Below are positions 55,822 through 64,000 of a DNA stretch of 64,000 nt, piece after piece. Below the pieces are notes generated by a model that was not told where the DNA came from, did no database searches, and saw only the letters and a program-made list of their open reading frames with translations. This DNA is from Ornithorhynchus anatinus (Eukaryota; Chordata; Mammalia; Monotremata; Ornithorhynchidae), in contig NW_024396724.1 of the NCBI RefSeq assembly GCF_004115215.2, positions 1,345,964-1,409,963 of the forward strand, read 5' to 3'. Position numbers and translations under genes: made by a program. How positions within the stretch are numbered: position 1 is the first letter of the stretch; each line of letters begins with the position of its first letter.

Positions 55822-56000
55822 TAATCAATCAATCAATCAATCAATAGGATTTATTGAGCACTTTCTGTGGGCAGAATACTATAGCTAGCACTTGGGAGAG
55901 TACAATACAACAGTTGGTAGACGCAGTTCCTGCCCACATTGAGCTAACAGTCTAGAGGGGGAAACATACATCAATATAAATAAATGAATTATAGATATGG
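55822..56000 (-). repeat. L2 LINE 3' end, tRNA-unit copy
   Basis: CAATCAATCAATCAATAGG to ATAAATAAATGAATTATAG. Same insertion as 60178-60345. Confidence 0.85.
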
Positions 56001-56263
56001 ACATTAGTGTTGTGAGGTCTCTGGAGAGTTTCAACAACACTGTGGTTTATTGGCTTGGCAAGTGGTTTTTGGTGTGCATGAGCATTGGTTTGCATGAGTT
56101 TGATGTTTGCTGTTTGGGGAGTATGGAAAACCTCTACCTCTCCCCAGCCAAGATTGGGCTGAGGTTCCAGTGGACAAGAACTCAAACAGGCCAGTTGGTC
56201 CCCTCCCTTGCCAATCTACCCAGAAGAGAGAAGAATGAGGCCCAGAAGAGGGAAGCAGGTTTT

Positions 56264-56418
56264 TATTATTACTATGGTATTTATTTACCACTTACTATAT
56301 GACAGAAACTGTTGTAAGTGCTGGGGTAGATAACAATATAATCAAGTTGGACATAGCACCTTTCCCACATGGGCTCACTGTCTTAATTCCTATTTTACAG
56401 ATCAGATAACTGAAGCAT
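56264..56418 (-). repeat. MON SINE 3' half
   Basis: TATTATTACTATGGTATTTA to CAGATAACTGAAGCA. Shared with 60610-60800. Confidence 0.8.
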
Positions 56419-56504
56419 TGGGTCCCACTTTGGGATCTCCATACCCCTCTAAGGGCTTGGAAGTCAGCAGGCCCTGAGCACTCACTCATCCCTCTCTGCT
56501 CTTC

Positions 56505-56641
56505 CAATCAATCAATCAATAATATTGATGAGCTCCTACTGAGTGCCCAGCATTGTATTAAGCACTTGGGAGAGTAAAATAGAATTAATAGACATGATCC
56601 TTAACCTCAAGTTGCTCACAATCTGTTGGGGAAACAGATAT
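56505..56641 (-). repeat. L2 LINE 3' end, tRNA-unit copy
   Basis: CAATCAATCAATCAATAATAT to CACAATCTGTTGGGG. Shared with 60889-61045. Confidence 0.82.
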
Positions 56642-56719
56642 CTGGACTCCTATTTATTAAGATCACAAAAATCAAACTGAAAAAATCAATCTTTTTCTCA
56701 ATTCACAAAAAGCAATTTG

Positions 56720-56792
56720 CACTCAAAATGGGACTCAAAGCCACAATCTCTGACTTTAGAAGGACAATCCTTATCCATTAGACCACCAGGGC
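56720..56792 (-). pseudogene. tRNA-Arg pseudogene
   Basis: Reverse strand GCCCTGGTGGTCTAATGGAT matches the 5' half of tRNA-Arg(CCT), and GATTGTGG, GAGTCCCAT match the 3' half. The anticodon arm is broken by one base lost and one gained (CCTTCTAAAGTC where CTCCTAAGCC is expected). The B box is altered (GGCTTTGAGTCC) and the acceptor no longer pairs well. Same place in its unit as the relic at 61114. Confidence 0.75.
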
Positions 56793-56829
56793 CCTGCAGG
56801 AGGAATATAGATAGATCAATTGATAGACT

Positions 56830-57010
56830 GTTAGACCAGTAAGTGCTGTCGGGCTGGGAAGGAGAATGAATAAAATAATTAAGTCAGGACACTGCATAAG
56901 GGAGTGGGAAAAGAGGAAAGGAATGCTTAGTCAGGGAAGGCTATTGGAGGAGATGTGCCTTCAAATGAGGTTTTGAATTTGGGGAGAGTCATTGCCTGTT
57001 TCAGGGGAGA
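56830..57010 (-). repeat. L2 LINE fragment, old
   Basis: ATGCTTAGTCAGGGAAGGC and GGAGGAGATGTGCCTTC, in reverse. Confidence 0.65.
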
Positions 57011-57156
57011 GGAAGAAACTGAAATACCTCTTCTCCTTCCTACTTAGATGATGACCCCATGCAGGACAGAGGTAGATTCCAATCTCTTTATCCTTTAGCT
57101 ACCCTAGGGCTTGGTACATAGTAACCATTTAACAAATACCACAGTTATTATTATTG
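57010..57156 (+). repeat. MON SINE 3' half, old
   Basis: TTAGATGATGACCCCATGC to TTAACAAATACCACAG and an ATT tail. Confidence 0.72.
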
Positions 57157-57179
57157 TGTTAAACAAGTCCATTGTATCA

Positions 57180-57470
57180 TAGTTCTCCTTACCTTCAAAG
57201 CACTCCTAAAATTACACTTTCTCCTGGAAGCTTTCCCCCATCTTTAATGAACTTATTTATACCTTCCTCAGTTCTCATATATGTAGGTGTACTCATTTAT
57301 TTCTTTTGAGTGCTCTTGTTGTAAATGTTTTTGTTTGTCTCTCCCATTACAGTTTAAACTCCTTTTTAGGCAGGAAATGTCACTTCTTTATTCTATTTAT
57401 TTATGCTTTATTTTCTAAGCATCTGGTACAGTGCTGCTTCAGGTGGATACTTCATAAATACTACTCGTAT
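57180..57470 (+). repeat. L2 LINE 3' part, very old
   Basis: CCTTACCTTCAAAGCACTCC and AGCATCTGGTACAGTGCTGC are the recognisable points. Confidence 0.55.
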
Positions 57471-57565
57471 TAATTTCTGAATTAATTTCCATTACCCCAA
57501 ATCGAGCAAACCCAATGCATAGCATTATACAGTCATATAGTAGTGATGGCCTGAAGGATAGGATT

Positions 57566-57772
57566 TCTTGTCTGCTGTGTGATCTGGGCAAGTAGCTTCA
57601 CTTCTCTGTGCCCCAGTTACCTCATCTGTAAAAAGGGATGAAGACTTTGAGCCCCATTTGGGACAGGGGCTATATCCAACCTGATTTCCTTTTACTCACC
57701 CCAGAACTTAATAATGTGTCTTGTACACAGTAAGAGTTTAACAAATCCCATTATTATTATTATTACTACTGT
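57566..57772 (+). repeat. MON-type SINE, head missing
   Basis: TTGTCTGCTGTGTGATCTGG to AACAAATCCCATTATTATT. Confidence 0.83.
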
Positions 57773-57799
57773 GTTTCTAGTAGAGTAGAGTAGAATTAA

Positions 57800-57922
57800 T
57801 AGGCAGGATGTAGACTTTAAGGTCCCTGTGGGCAGGGAACAAGTTGTATTGTACTCTCTCAAGCACTTAGTAACTGCTCTGCCCAAGGTACATGCTCAAT
57901 AAGTATGACTGAATGACTGAAG
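57800..57922 (+). repeat. L2 LINE 3' end
   Basis: GGTCCCTGTGGGCAGGGAAC to AATAAGTATGACTGAATGAC. Confidence 0.75.
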
Positions 57923-58285
57923 GATCCCTCCCCTCAAAAAGCTTTCAATCTAATGTGGGGGAGGACTGATACTAAGAGAAAAAAGGAAAAGGGTTTGCAG
58001 AAATGAGTTCACACTTAAATAACAGACAGTATAAGCTATGTGTGGAAGTATTCTCAGATGTCGAGTGCACAAGAGCTTAGGTGACTACGGCCCTGAGGCC
58101 GAAAGTCTTCTCCTTCCCCACCCCATATTACTGAGGGAGGTCCAGGCTGTCTGGTGTCTTTGGAGAAAGTGCCCACTCTTTCCCTCTGTTCCTCGTTTCA
58201 ACTGAACAGATAAACTACAAATATTAGTGAATATGGCAGACCTGGAATTTTGTTCTGAATGTTTCCCTAAAGCAGTAAGTGTGTT

Positions 58286-58358
58286 GGGGAATTAGCTCAG
58301 GTGGTAGAACACTCAGTTAGCATGTGAGAGGTAGTGGGATTGATGCCTATATTCTCCA
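58286..58358 (+). tRNA. tRNA-Ala(AGC)-like, mild decay
   Basis: GGGGAATTAGCTCAGGTGG to CCTATATTCTCCA, exactly 73 nt. Anticodon loop TTAGCAT gives AGC. Acceptor GGGGAAT/ATTCTCC is fully paired and the T stem GTGGG/CCTAT pairs with G-T pairs. One D-stem pair and one anticodon-stem pair are lost, both at former CpG sites (GAACACTCA for GAGCGCTCG). Promoter A box TAGCTCAGGTGG is good, and TTTT follows within 5 nt. Either a weak gene or a young relic. Confidence 0.8.
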
Positions 58359-58419
58359 ATTTTCTTGAAACCCCTATTTTTTGGATAGATAAAGGTCCCA
58401 GGAAGACATGGTGGGATCT

Positions 58420-58605
58420 CAGCCAGTTGTATTTATTGAGAACTTACTGAATGCAGAACACTGTACTAAGTGAATGAGAGTATACATACAAGAGAGTTGG
58501 TAGATACATTTCCTCTCCATGGACATTCAACTGATGGAATTTATGGGTGCTTATAGTGTGTAGAGCACTGTACTAACTGCTTGGGAGTTTACAATATAAC
58601 AAGAG
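58420..58605 (-). repeat. Two L2 LINE 3' ends in series
   Basis: GTTGTATTTATTGAGAACTT, then a second AACTGATGGAATTTATGGGTG at about 58528. The same pair recurs at 59547-59740. Confidence 0.75.
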
Positions 58606-58815
58606 ATGGTACATTCTAGAGGTGGGAATTGCTCCTTTATTTCATTCCCACTCTGGCGGCAGAGGAACTGAGTTGGGATTTTTCTCTTAAGTGTAATCAA
58701 GCTCAGAGCCTGGTCCAGTATAGCTTCCCAGAACCGGGGGCATCAAATACTCTGGCTTGGTTCCCACATACATTTCAGGAATGAAAGAAAAGAGAAAACT
58801 ATTCAAGTGCCCACA

Positions 58816-58887
58816 TGCCATGACTCAAATTCGAACCTAGGTTGCTGTGACTACAATGCAGATTACTAACCACTCTATGTTTGCGGT
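58816..58887 (-). pseudogene. tRNA-His pseudogene
   Basis: Reverse strand AGAGTGGTTAGTAATCTGC, CAGCAACCTAGGTTCGAAT and TCATGGCA match tRNA-His. The B box GGTTCGAAT is intact, but the acceptor has at least three unpaired positions and the anticodon has become GTA. TTTT follows about 20 nt downstream. Confidence 0.75.
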
Positions 58888-59050
58888 GCACCACCAGGAC
58901 ACAGCATACTCTAACAGACCCCTCTTCTTCAGATCGATCTATAAATTGCCTATTCCTGCTCCTTCTGCTTACTATCATTCTCTCCGAAGTTTTTCAGCTT
59001 CGAGTTTCTGCCCCAGAACCTCTTCAGCTCTTAGTGCATCCCCTTTTAAT

Positions 59051-59113
59051 CATTCAGTCAATCAATCATATTTATTGAGGGCCTACTGTGTGCCGAGCAC
59101 TATACCGTACAGA
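59051..59113 (-). repeat. L2 LINE 3' end, short
   Basis: CATTCAGTCAATCAATCATAT to CGAGCACTATACCG. Confidence 0.75.
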
Positions 59114-59358
59114 AATATTCTTGGAGACTTGAGTGCACAAGGGTTTTGGTAACTCCATGGACCCGAGGCTCAGGGGCTTCTCTTTCCCCACCCCGTATTA
59201 CTTAGAGAGGTCTAGGCAGTTCAGTGACTCTCTGGAGAAAGTGCCCACCCTTTTCCTTTGTCCTTCGTTTCGACTGGACAAGTAACTACAGATATTGGTG
59301 AATATGACAGACCTGTGATCTTGTTCTATGAGTGTTTACTTTAAGCAATAAGTGTGTT

Positions 59359-59427
59359 GGGGAATTAGGTCAGATGGTAGAGCACTCAGCATGTGAGAGG
59401 TGGTGGGATCGATGCCTACATTCCCCG
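59359..59427 (+). pseudogene. tRNA-Ala pseudogene, anticodon deleted
   Basis: GGGGAATTAGGTCAGATGG to CTACATTCCCCG. Four bases are missing from the anticodon loop (CACTCAGCATGTGAG, where the sister has TTAG in between), so no anticodon remains. Acceptor GGGGAAT/ATTCCCC is perfect and the B box GGATCGATGCC is intact. Confidence 0.82.
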
Positions 59428-59466
59428 ATTTTCTTGAAATCCCCGTTTTTTCAAGATAGATAAAGA

Positions 59467-59517
59467 ACAGTGCTTGGCACATAGTAAGTGCTTAACAAAT
59501 ACCATTATTATTATTGT
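59467..59517 (+). repeat. MON SINE 3' scrap
   Basis: GTAAGTGCTTAACAAATACC plus an ATT tail. Absent at the paralogous site near 58385, so it was inserted after the tandem duplication. Confidence 0.8.
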
Positions 59518-59546
59518 AAAGGTCCCAGGAAGACATGGCGGGATCT

Positions 59547-59740
59547 GAGCCAATGGTATTTATTGAGAGCTTCCTGGGTGCAGAGCACTGTACTGAGTGA
59601 GAGAATACACCGCAAGAGAGTTGGTAGATATGTTCCTTCCCATGAACATTCAATCAATGATATTTATTGGGAGCTTACAGTGTGCAGAGCACTGTACTAA
59701 CTTGCTTGGGAGTTTACAATATAACAAGAGTTGGTACACT
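59547..59740 (-). repeat. Two L2 LINE 3' ends in series
   Basis: CAATGGTATTTATTGAGAGC and CAATCAATGATATTTATTGG. Paralogue of 58420-58605. Confidence 0.78.
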
Positions 59741-59947
59741 CGAGAGGTGGGAGTTGCTGCTTTATTTCATTCCCACTCTGGCAGCAGAAAAACCTGAGTT
59801 GGGCTTTTTCTCTTAAGCATAATCAAGCTCAGAGCCTGGTCCAGTATAGCTTCCCAGAACTGGGGGCATCAAATACTCTGGCTTAGTTCCCACATACATT
59901 CCAGGAATAAAAGAAAAGCAAAGAGAAAACCATTCCAGTGCCCACAC

Positions 59948-60018
59948 GCTATGACTCAGATTTGAACCGAGTTTGCTGCAGACACAACGCAGAGAACTAA
60001 CCACTAAATGATCACAGC
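59948..60018 (-). tRNA. tRNA-His(GTG)-like, probable pseudogene
   Basis: Acceptor GCTGTGA/TCATAGC pairs at all seven positions (one G-T). The anticodon arm CTGCG TTGTGTC TGCAG keeps GTG, and the T arm CTCGG/CTGAG pairs around a TTCAAAT loop. The D stem (ATTT/GTTC) is broken at three positions, the main sign of decay. T-run terminators lie within 25 nt downstream. It is the least CpG-decayed of the three His copies. Confidence 0.75.
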
Positions 60019-60177
60019 GCACCACCAGGACACATCTTACTCTAACAACTTTCTCTTCTTCAGATAGATCTATAAATCACCGAATCCTGCTCTTTCCCTT
60101 TACTATCATTCCCTCTGAAGTTTTTCAGTTCTGAGTCCCTGCCCAGAACCTCTCCACCTCTTAGCACATCCCACTTT

Positions 60178-60345
60178 GATCAATCAATCAATCCATTGTA
60201 TTTATTAACTGCTTACTGTGTGCAGAGTGCCATACAAAGCTCTTGGGAGAGTACAAAATAACAGAGTTGATAGACACATTCCATGCCCATGAGCTTACAG
60301 TCTAGAGGGACAGACAGATATCAACATAAATTAATTCCAGCTATT
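60178..60345 (-). repeat. L2 LINE 3' end, tRNA-unit copy
   Basis: GATCAATCAATCAATCCATTG to TCAACATAAATTAATTCC. Confidence 0.83.
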
Positions 60346-60609
60346 GACATTAGCACTGTGGGGTCTCTGGAGAGTTTTGACAATGCTCTTTGTCTTTCAT
60401 TAGCTTGGTAAGTTGTTTTTGGTGTGCTTGGGCATCTGCTTACATGAGTTTGGTGTTTGTTTTTTAGGGAGTGGTAAGAAACCCCTCCTTCTCCTCAGTC
60501 AGGTTTAAGCTGAGTTTCTCGTGGAATCAAACTCAAAAGCCCAGTTGGGTCCCCTACTTTGCCAATCTACCCAGTAAAGAGGAGAATGAGGCCCCAAAGA
60601 AGGGAGAGT

Positions 60610-60800
60610 GTTTTTTTATTATTATTATGATATTTGTTAAATGCTTACTATATAATAATTATAATTATGGTATTTTTTAAGCACTTACTATGTGTCAAGC
60701 ACTCTTCTAAGCATTGGGGTAGATACAAGATTTTCAGGTTGTCCCACGAGGGTCTCACAGTCTTAAACCCCATTTTACAAATGAGGGAACTGAGATACTA
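60610..60800 (-). repeat. MON SINE 3' half, MON-in-MON
   Basis: A first MON tail (ATTATGATATTTGTTAAATGC) is cut at 60651 by a second tail and body (ATAATTATGGTATTTTTTAAG to GAGGGAACTGAG). Confidence 0.8.
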
Positions 60801-60888
60801 GGTCCCACTTTGGGCCCTCCCTCCCAATCCAAGTACCTGGAAGTTGGCAGGCTCTGAGGACCCTCCTTTCTCTCTCTCTGCTCTTCCA

Positions 60889-61045
60889 ATCAGTCAATCA
60901 ATTAACCAATCAGTCAATCATTCGTGTTGATGAGCACCCACTGAGTGTCGAGCATTGTATTAAGCACTTGGTAGAGTAAAATAGATTTAGTAGACATGAT
61001 CCTTAAACTCAAACTGCTTACAACCTGCAAATGGACATCTGCACT
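60889..61045 (-). repeat. L2 LINE 3' end, tRNA-unit copy
   Basis: CAGTCAATCATTCGTGTTG to AACTGCTTACAACCTGC. Confidence 0.78.
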
Positions 61046-61113
61046 CCTATTCATTATAATAACAAAAATCAAAAATGACTTCATCATTTTCTCAATTAAA
61101 AGAAAATCCCTTG

Positions 61114-61186
61114 CACCCCAGAAGGGACTCCAACCCACCATCTCTGGCTTAGGAGGCCAATGTTTTATCCAGTAAGCCACCAGGGC
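61114..61186 (-). tRNA. tRNA-Arg(CCT)-like, probable pseudogene
   Basis: Reverse strand GCCCTGGTGGCTTACTGG to CTTCTGGGGTG, 73 nt. The anticodon arm TTGGC CTCCTAA GCCAG is perfect with anticodon CCT. The acceptor pairs using G-T pairs. One D-stem pair is lost, one T-stem pair is lost, and the B box reads GGTTGGAGTCC where C is expected in GGTTCGA. Probably not transcribed. Confidence 0.78.
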
Positions 61187-61264
61187 TGTGCAAGAAGAGG
61201 TGTATAAAAATTTCTCCCAGTGTTGATAGATCATTCCCAGGCACTAATCTGTATTATTGATCAA

Positions 61265-61480
61265 TCAACTGCAGAGACCTGTACCCTGTTGCTCCCTCTT
61301 ATTGGTAATTTATTTCAGTGCCTGCATTTCTAGACTGTAAATTCGACTTCTAATATGCAAATTCACTGTGAGCAAGAAACATTTCTATCAACTCTACTAT
61401 ATAGTACTCTCCCAATTAGTAAGTACTGATCTCTGCACTCAGTAAACATCCAGTAAATACCACTGATGGATTGACTGATA
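61265..61480 (+). repeat. L2 LINE 3' end, old
   Basis: TTGCTCCCTCTTATTGG to CCAGTAAATACCACTGATGG. A further decayed scrap follows to about 61590. Confidence 0.68.
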
Positions 61481-61595
61481 TCTCCTGCTACATTGCAAAA
61501 CTCTTGAGGACAGGGATCATGCTAATTAATGATATTATTGCATTCTTCTAGGGCTTAATTGAGTCCCCTGCACACAGCCATGTTCAATAACTTAG

Positions 61596-61764
61596 TTGTT
61601 TACATTTATAGTTTATATTATTAATTGTCTGTCTCCCCCTCTACACTGTAAGCTCACTGTGGACAGGGAACATGTCTGTTTATAGTTATATTGTACTCTC
61701 CCAAGCATTTAGTACAATGTCCTGCACTCAGTAAATGCTCAATAAATACCATTGAATGAATGGA
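61596..61764 (+). repeat. L2 LINE 3' end
   Basis: GTCTGTCTCCCCCTCTACAC to AAATACCATTGAATGAATGG. Confidence 0.88.
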
Positions 61765-61896
61765 TAACTACTACTGATGGATTGCCTTGTTTGAAAATCT
61801 GATGGGGAGAGGAAAAGTGACCCTTTGAAAATCAGAGGTGGCACAATACAAGAGATCTCTGAACATAGAGCTATTTTATCCTCAACCATTTTGCAC

Positions 61897-62141
61897 TGTG
61901 GCTTAGTGGAAAGAACACAGGCTAGGGAGTCAGAGGTCATAGGTCCTACGACCTAACCCAGCTCTGCCACTTGTCAGCTGTGTGACTGTGGGCAAGTCAC
62001 TTAACTTCTCTGTGCCTCAGTTACCTCATCTGTAAAATGGATATGAAGACTGTCGGAGCCCCACCTTATATCTACCACAGCACTTAGAACAGTTCTTTGC
62101 ACATAGTAAGGAAGTACGAAATACCAACATTATCATTATTT
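61897..62141 (+). repeat. MON-1 SINE
   Basis: GCACTGTGGCTTAGTGGAAAG to AAATACCAACATTATCATT. It has an odd private duplication around CATAGGTCCTACGACC in the head. Confidence 0.9.
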
Positions 62142-62253
62142 ATTTCTGAGAAACCAGAATAAACTCTTGAGTGCATTCTGTAATCCTCGAGGCAATGACT
62201 GCAGAAACACTACCTCAGTGGTCTAGAAGAGGTTTTCAAAGGTAACCAGCAGT

Positions 62254-62326
62254 GTCTCTGTAGTGTAGTGGTTAGCACCTGATTTTTAAAAAGCAATGGA
62301 CCTAAGTTCAAAACTCCTTGGGGCTC
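62254..62326 (+). pseudogene. tRNA-Val-like relic
   Basis: GTCTCTGTAGTGTAGTGGTT then AGCAC is the tRNA-Val type 5' half with a good A box. The rest is heavily decayed (loop TTTTTAAAAA, TTCAAAA for TTCGAAA) and the acceptor no longer pairs. Amino-acid identity is uncertain. Confidence 0.5.
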
Positions 62327-62587
62327 ATTTACTTTCTTTCCTGGAAGCATATGAAAACAACCTTTTTTCCCCCCTCATCTCAGAGATCCCCAGGGAATTG
62401 AGGAAATGATAATCCTTGCTGGTCTCAGCAGCACTGTCCTGAGCCCTTGAGGTCATCTCTATCTCCCTGCTCCATTCCCATCCAATCCCCAACACTCCAG
62501 CCACTTTCCCTCTTGAGACTGTACAGAGGACAGAACTGCAAGAATCCAGACGTTGGGGCTGAGGATCGCAAGGGAGAGCAAAAGCAA

Positions 62588-62644
62588 AGCATTTAGACCT
62601 GTGTTCTTCACACAGTAAGCCCTCAATAAATCCAACTGGTTGGG
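62588..62644 (+). repeat. L2 LINE 3' scrap
   Basis: TTCTTCACACAGTAAGCCC and TCAATAAATCCAACTGG. Confidence 0.7.
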
Positions 62645-62684
62645 ATTAAATTTGGTTTGGGACTTTTGTGTAGGCAACAAAATT

Positions 62685-62757
62685 ACTCAAGAGTGGGCTT
62701 GAACCACCAACCTTTTGGTTACCAATGACACACAGTAACCAAGTGTACCACAGAGAC
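62685..62757 (-). pseudogene. tRNA-Asn pseudogene
   Basis: Reverse strand GTCTCTGTGGTACACTTGG, GTAACCAAAAGGTTGGTGG and TTCAAGCCCAC match tRNA-Asn (GTT family) at 73 nt. The 5' acceptor is intact, but the 3' acceptor (CTTGAGT) no longer pairs, the anticodon region has shifted (TTGGTAACC), and the D stem is damaged. Confidence 0.75.
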
Positions 62758-62831
62758 AACTGTAATGCCAGCTCCAGGCATAATCCACTCCAAATTCTCA
62801 TGATTTGCCCCATCTGCCAAATAGAGACTAG

Positions 62832-62952
62832 CATTGTGGTATTGATTAAGTATTTATTAAAATGTCAAGCTCTGTTCTAAGCAGCGGGGTAGATGCGAGT
62901 TACTCAGGCTGGACACAGTCCCTGTCCCACATAGGGCTTATGGTGTTAGTCT
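62832..62952 (-). repeat. MON SINE 3' part
   Basis: GTGGTATTGATTAAGTATTTA to AGGGCTTATGGTGTTAG. Confidence 0.78.
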
Positions 62953-62960
62953 TTATAATG

Positions 62961-63195
62961 ACATCTCCTCCAAGAGGCCTTCCCCCAAGTAAGCCTTCAT
63001 TTCCCCGCTCCTCCCTTCATATCATCCTTACACATGGCATTGAAGTCTTTAAATACCCTCAGCCCCACAACATTTATGTGCATAGCTATATTTTACTTTA
63101 ATGTCTGTTTCACCTTCTAGGCTGTAAGTTTCCTGTCGGCAGGGAAGACATCTATCAACTCTGTTATAGCAAGCACTCAATAAATACAACGAAGT
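62961..63195 (+). repeat. L2 LINE 3' part
   Basis: CATCTCCTCCAAGAGGCCTTC to CAATAAATACAACG. Confidence 0.83.
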
Positions 63196-63205
63196 TTTAC
63201 TACAG

Positions 63206-63512
63206 TAATAATTGTGATTATGGTATTTGTTAAGCACTTACTATGGGTCAAGCACTGTTATAAACACTGGGGTAAATACACGATAATCAGGTTGGACAAA
63301 GTCCCTGCCCCTCAAGGGGATCACAATCTAATTAAGAGGGAGAATGGGGATTGAATCTCCATTTTACAGATATGGAAACTAAGGTACAGAGAAGTTGTCC
63401 AAGGTCATTAAGCATGCAAGTGGTGGAGTCAGAATTAGAACCCAGGCCTTCAGGGTTAGAACCAAGGCCTTCTCACTCCCAAGCCTGCACCCTTTCTACT
63501 AGGTCAGGTTCC
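63206..63512 (-). repeat. MON-1 SINE, full length
   Basis: ATAATTGTGATTATGGTATT to TAGGTCAGGTTCC, with a private internal duplication (AGAACCCAGGCC / AGAACCAAGGCC). Confidence 0.85.
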
Positions 63513-63580
63513 TTCTACTCTCCCAAGCACTTAGTACAATACTCTGCTCTCAGCAAGTGTTCAATAAATGCATAGATGGT
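63513..63580 (+). repeat. L2 LINE 3' scrap
   Basis: CTCTCCCAAGCACTTAGTAC to TTCAATAAATGCATAG. A MON scrap in reverse follows at about 63600-63695; 63696-63839 holds nothing recognised. Confidence 0.8.
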
Positions 63581-63839
63581 TAGACCCAAGATCATCATCC
63601 AATAATCATCTTTCAGCGCCTAAGAGAAAAGGAGAGCAGTTATGATAATCCCCACTTGACTGATGAGGAAACCAAAGTCTAGAAAGATAATGGTTTCTTG
63701 TTTACCCCATTAGAAGTGTCAGGGAGTTAGAGGTACATATGTAAATGTACGACTGAATAAAATCTGAGGATAGCTATAAATACATTCAGGAGAGCTTGCT
63801 AGGGCTGATACACTGTATTGCATGGTTGGGTTTGATTGA

Positions 63840-64000
63840 TTTGCGTAAATCTTTAATTCTATTTATTTATGTTGATGCTATTGATGCCTGTCCACTAGTT
63901 TTGTTTTGTTTTGTTGTCTGTCTACCCCCTTCTAGACTCTAAGTCCATTGTTGGGTAGGGATTGTCTCTATTTGTTGCCGAATTGTACTTTCCAAGTGTT
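63840..64000 (+). repeat. L2 LINE 3' end, cut by window edge
   Basis: TTGATGCTATTGATGCCTG, TTCTAGACTCTAAGTCC, TTGTACTTTCCAAGTG. Same L2 variant as 118-371 (both carry TTGTTGGGTAGGGATTGTC). Confidence 0.88.

Larger units (their letters stand above)
58070..61190. repeat. Tandem tRNA-relic duplication
   Basis: 58070-59130 and 59130-60350 are side-by-side copies of one segment of about 1.1 kb: shared TTGGAGAAAGTGCCCAC-like, tRNA-Ala relic, CCAGGAAGACATGG, CTCAGAGCCTGGTCCAG, CTCTGGCTT, tRNA-His relic. 59790-61190 also matches 55470-56800 (tRNA-His, L2, TTTTTGGTGTGC, MON, L2, tRNA-Arg). The order of the full unit is Ala(+), His(-), Arg(-). Confidence 0.8.

Noticed and set aside
1-64000. LTR retroelements, DNA transposons or CRISPR-like arrays
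   Set aside because: No paired LTRs, no transposase frame with terminal inverted repeats and no evenly spaced direct repeats were seen. All short direct repeats trace to SINE or LINE tails.

Overview
The window reads as a monotreme genome, almost certainly platypus. Two repeat families dominate: tRNA-headed MON-1/MIR-type SINEs (5' part near AGCGTGGCTCAGTGGAAAG, middle CTCATCTGTAAAATGGGGAT, 3' part AGTAAGCGCTTAACAAATAC with an ATT-rich tail) and LINE-2 copies (3' end near AGTAAGCGCTCAATAAATAC plus a TGAA tail). Both occur in every state of decay. The species call is inference from these families and from the V1R genes. Nothing was aligned by computer; boundaries of repeats are by eye, usually good to 5-30 bases.

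The host genes are single-coding-exon vomeronasal type 1 receptors (V1R, pheromone GPCRs). Only one is intact: a 309-residue receptor on the minus strand (49291-50220). Four close relatives on the plus strand are broken: 2690-3639, 10203-11116, 16766-16929 (a stub) and 31057-32009. The plus-strand copies sit in repeated duplicons of about 6.5-7.5 kb made of upstream flank, V1R exon and 3' flank. A pair of long duplicon copies runs 3.97-11.1 kb and 23.0-32.0 kb. Minus-strand duplicons carry the intact gene (45.8-46.7 kb and 53.8-54.8 kb are paralogous).

Four copies of a short non-repeat block (5830-5995 and 24985-25150 on plus; 46313-46480 and 54297-54470 on minus) share a GAGTCACTCAT-like motif, a TGATAAATG TATA-like box and a GTGAGTAG splice donor. 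Three of the four lie 4-6 kb upstream of a V1R coding exon. All five V1R exons have a splice acceptor 48-53 nt before the start codon. I read the block as the shared promoter and non-coding first exon of these receptors. The two strand families show no obvious similarity just outside it, which suggests constraint.

From 55.4 to 62.8 kb lies a decayed tRNA cluster: three tRNA-His, two tRNA-Ala(AGC), two tRNA-Arg, one tRNA-Asn and one tRNA-Val-like relic. They are arranged as tandem Ala-His-Arg units. V1R relics and tRNA genes also lie side by side in the human 6p22 extended MHC/histone region, so this may be an old neighbourhood.

Layout: 0-33 kb plus-strand V1R duplicons loaded with MON and L2; 33-45 kb a gene-free stretch with a further duplicated pair and a nest of L2 copies; 45-55 kb minus-strand V1R duplicons with the working gene; 55-63 kb tRNA relics; the end is L2. 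RTE/BovB-type LINE pieces occur at 13.5, 27.9-30.1 and 33.8 kb. No LTR element, CRISPR array or bacterial-type feature was seen.
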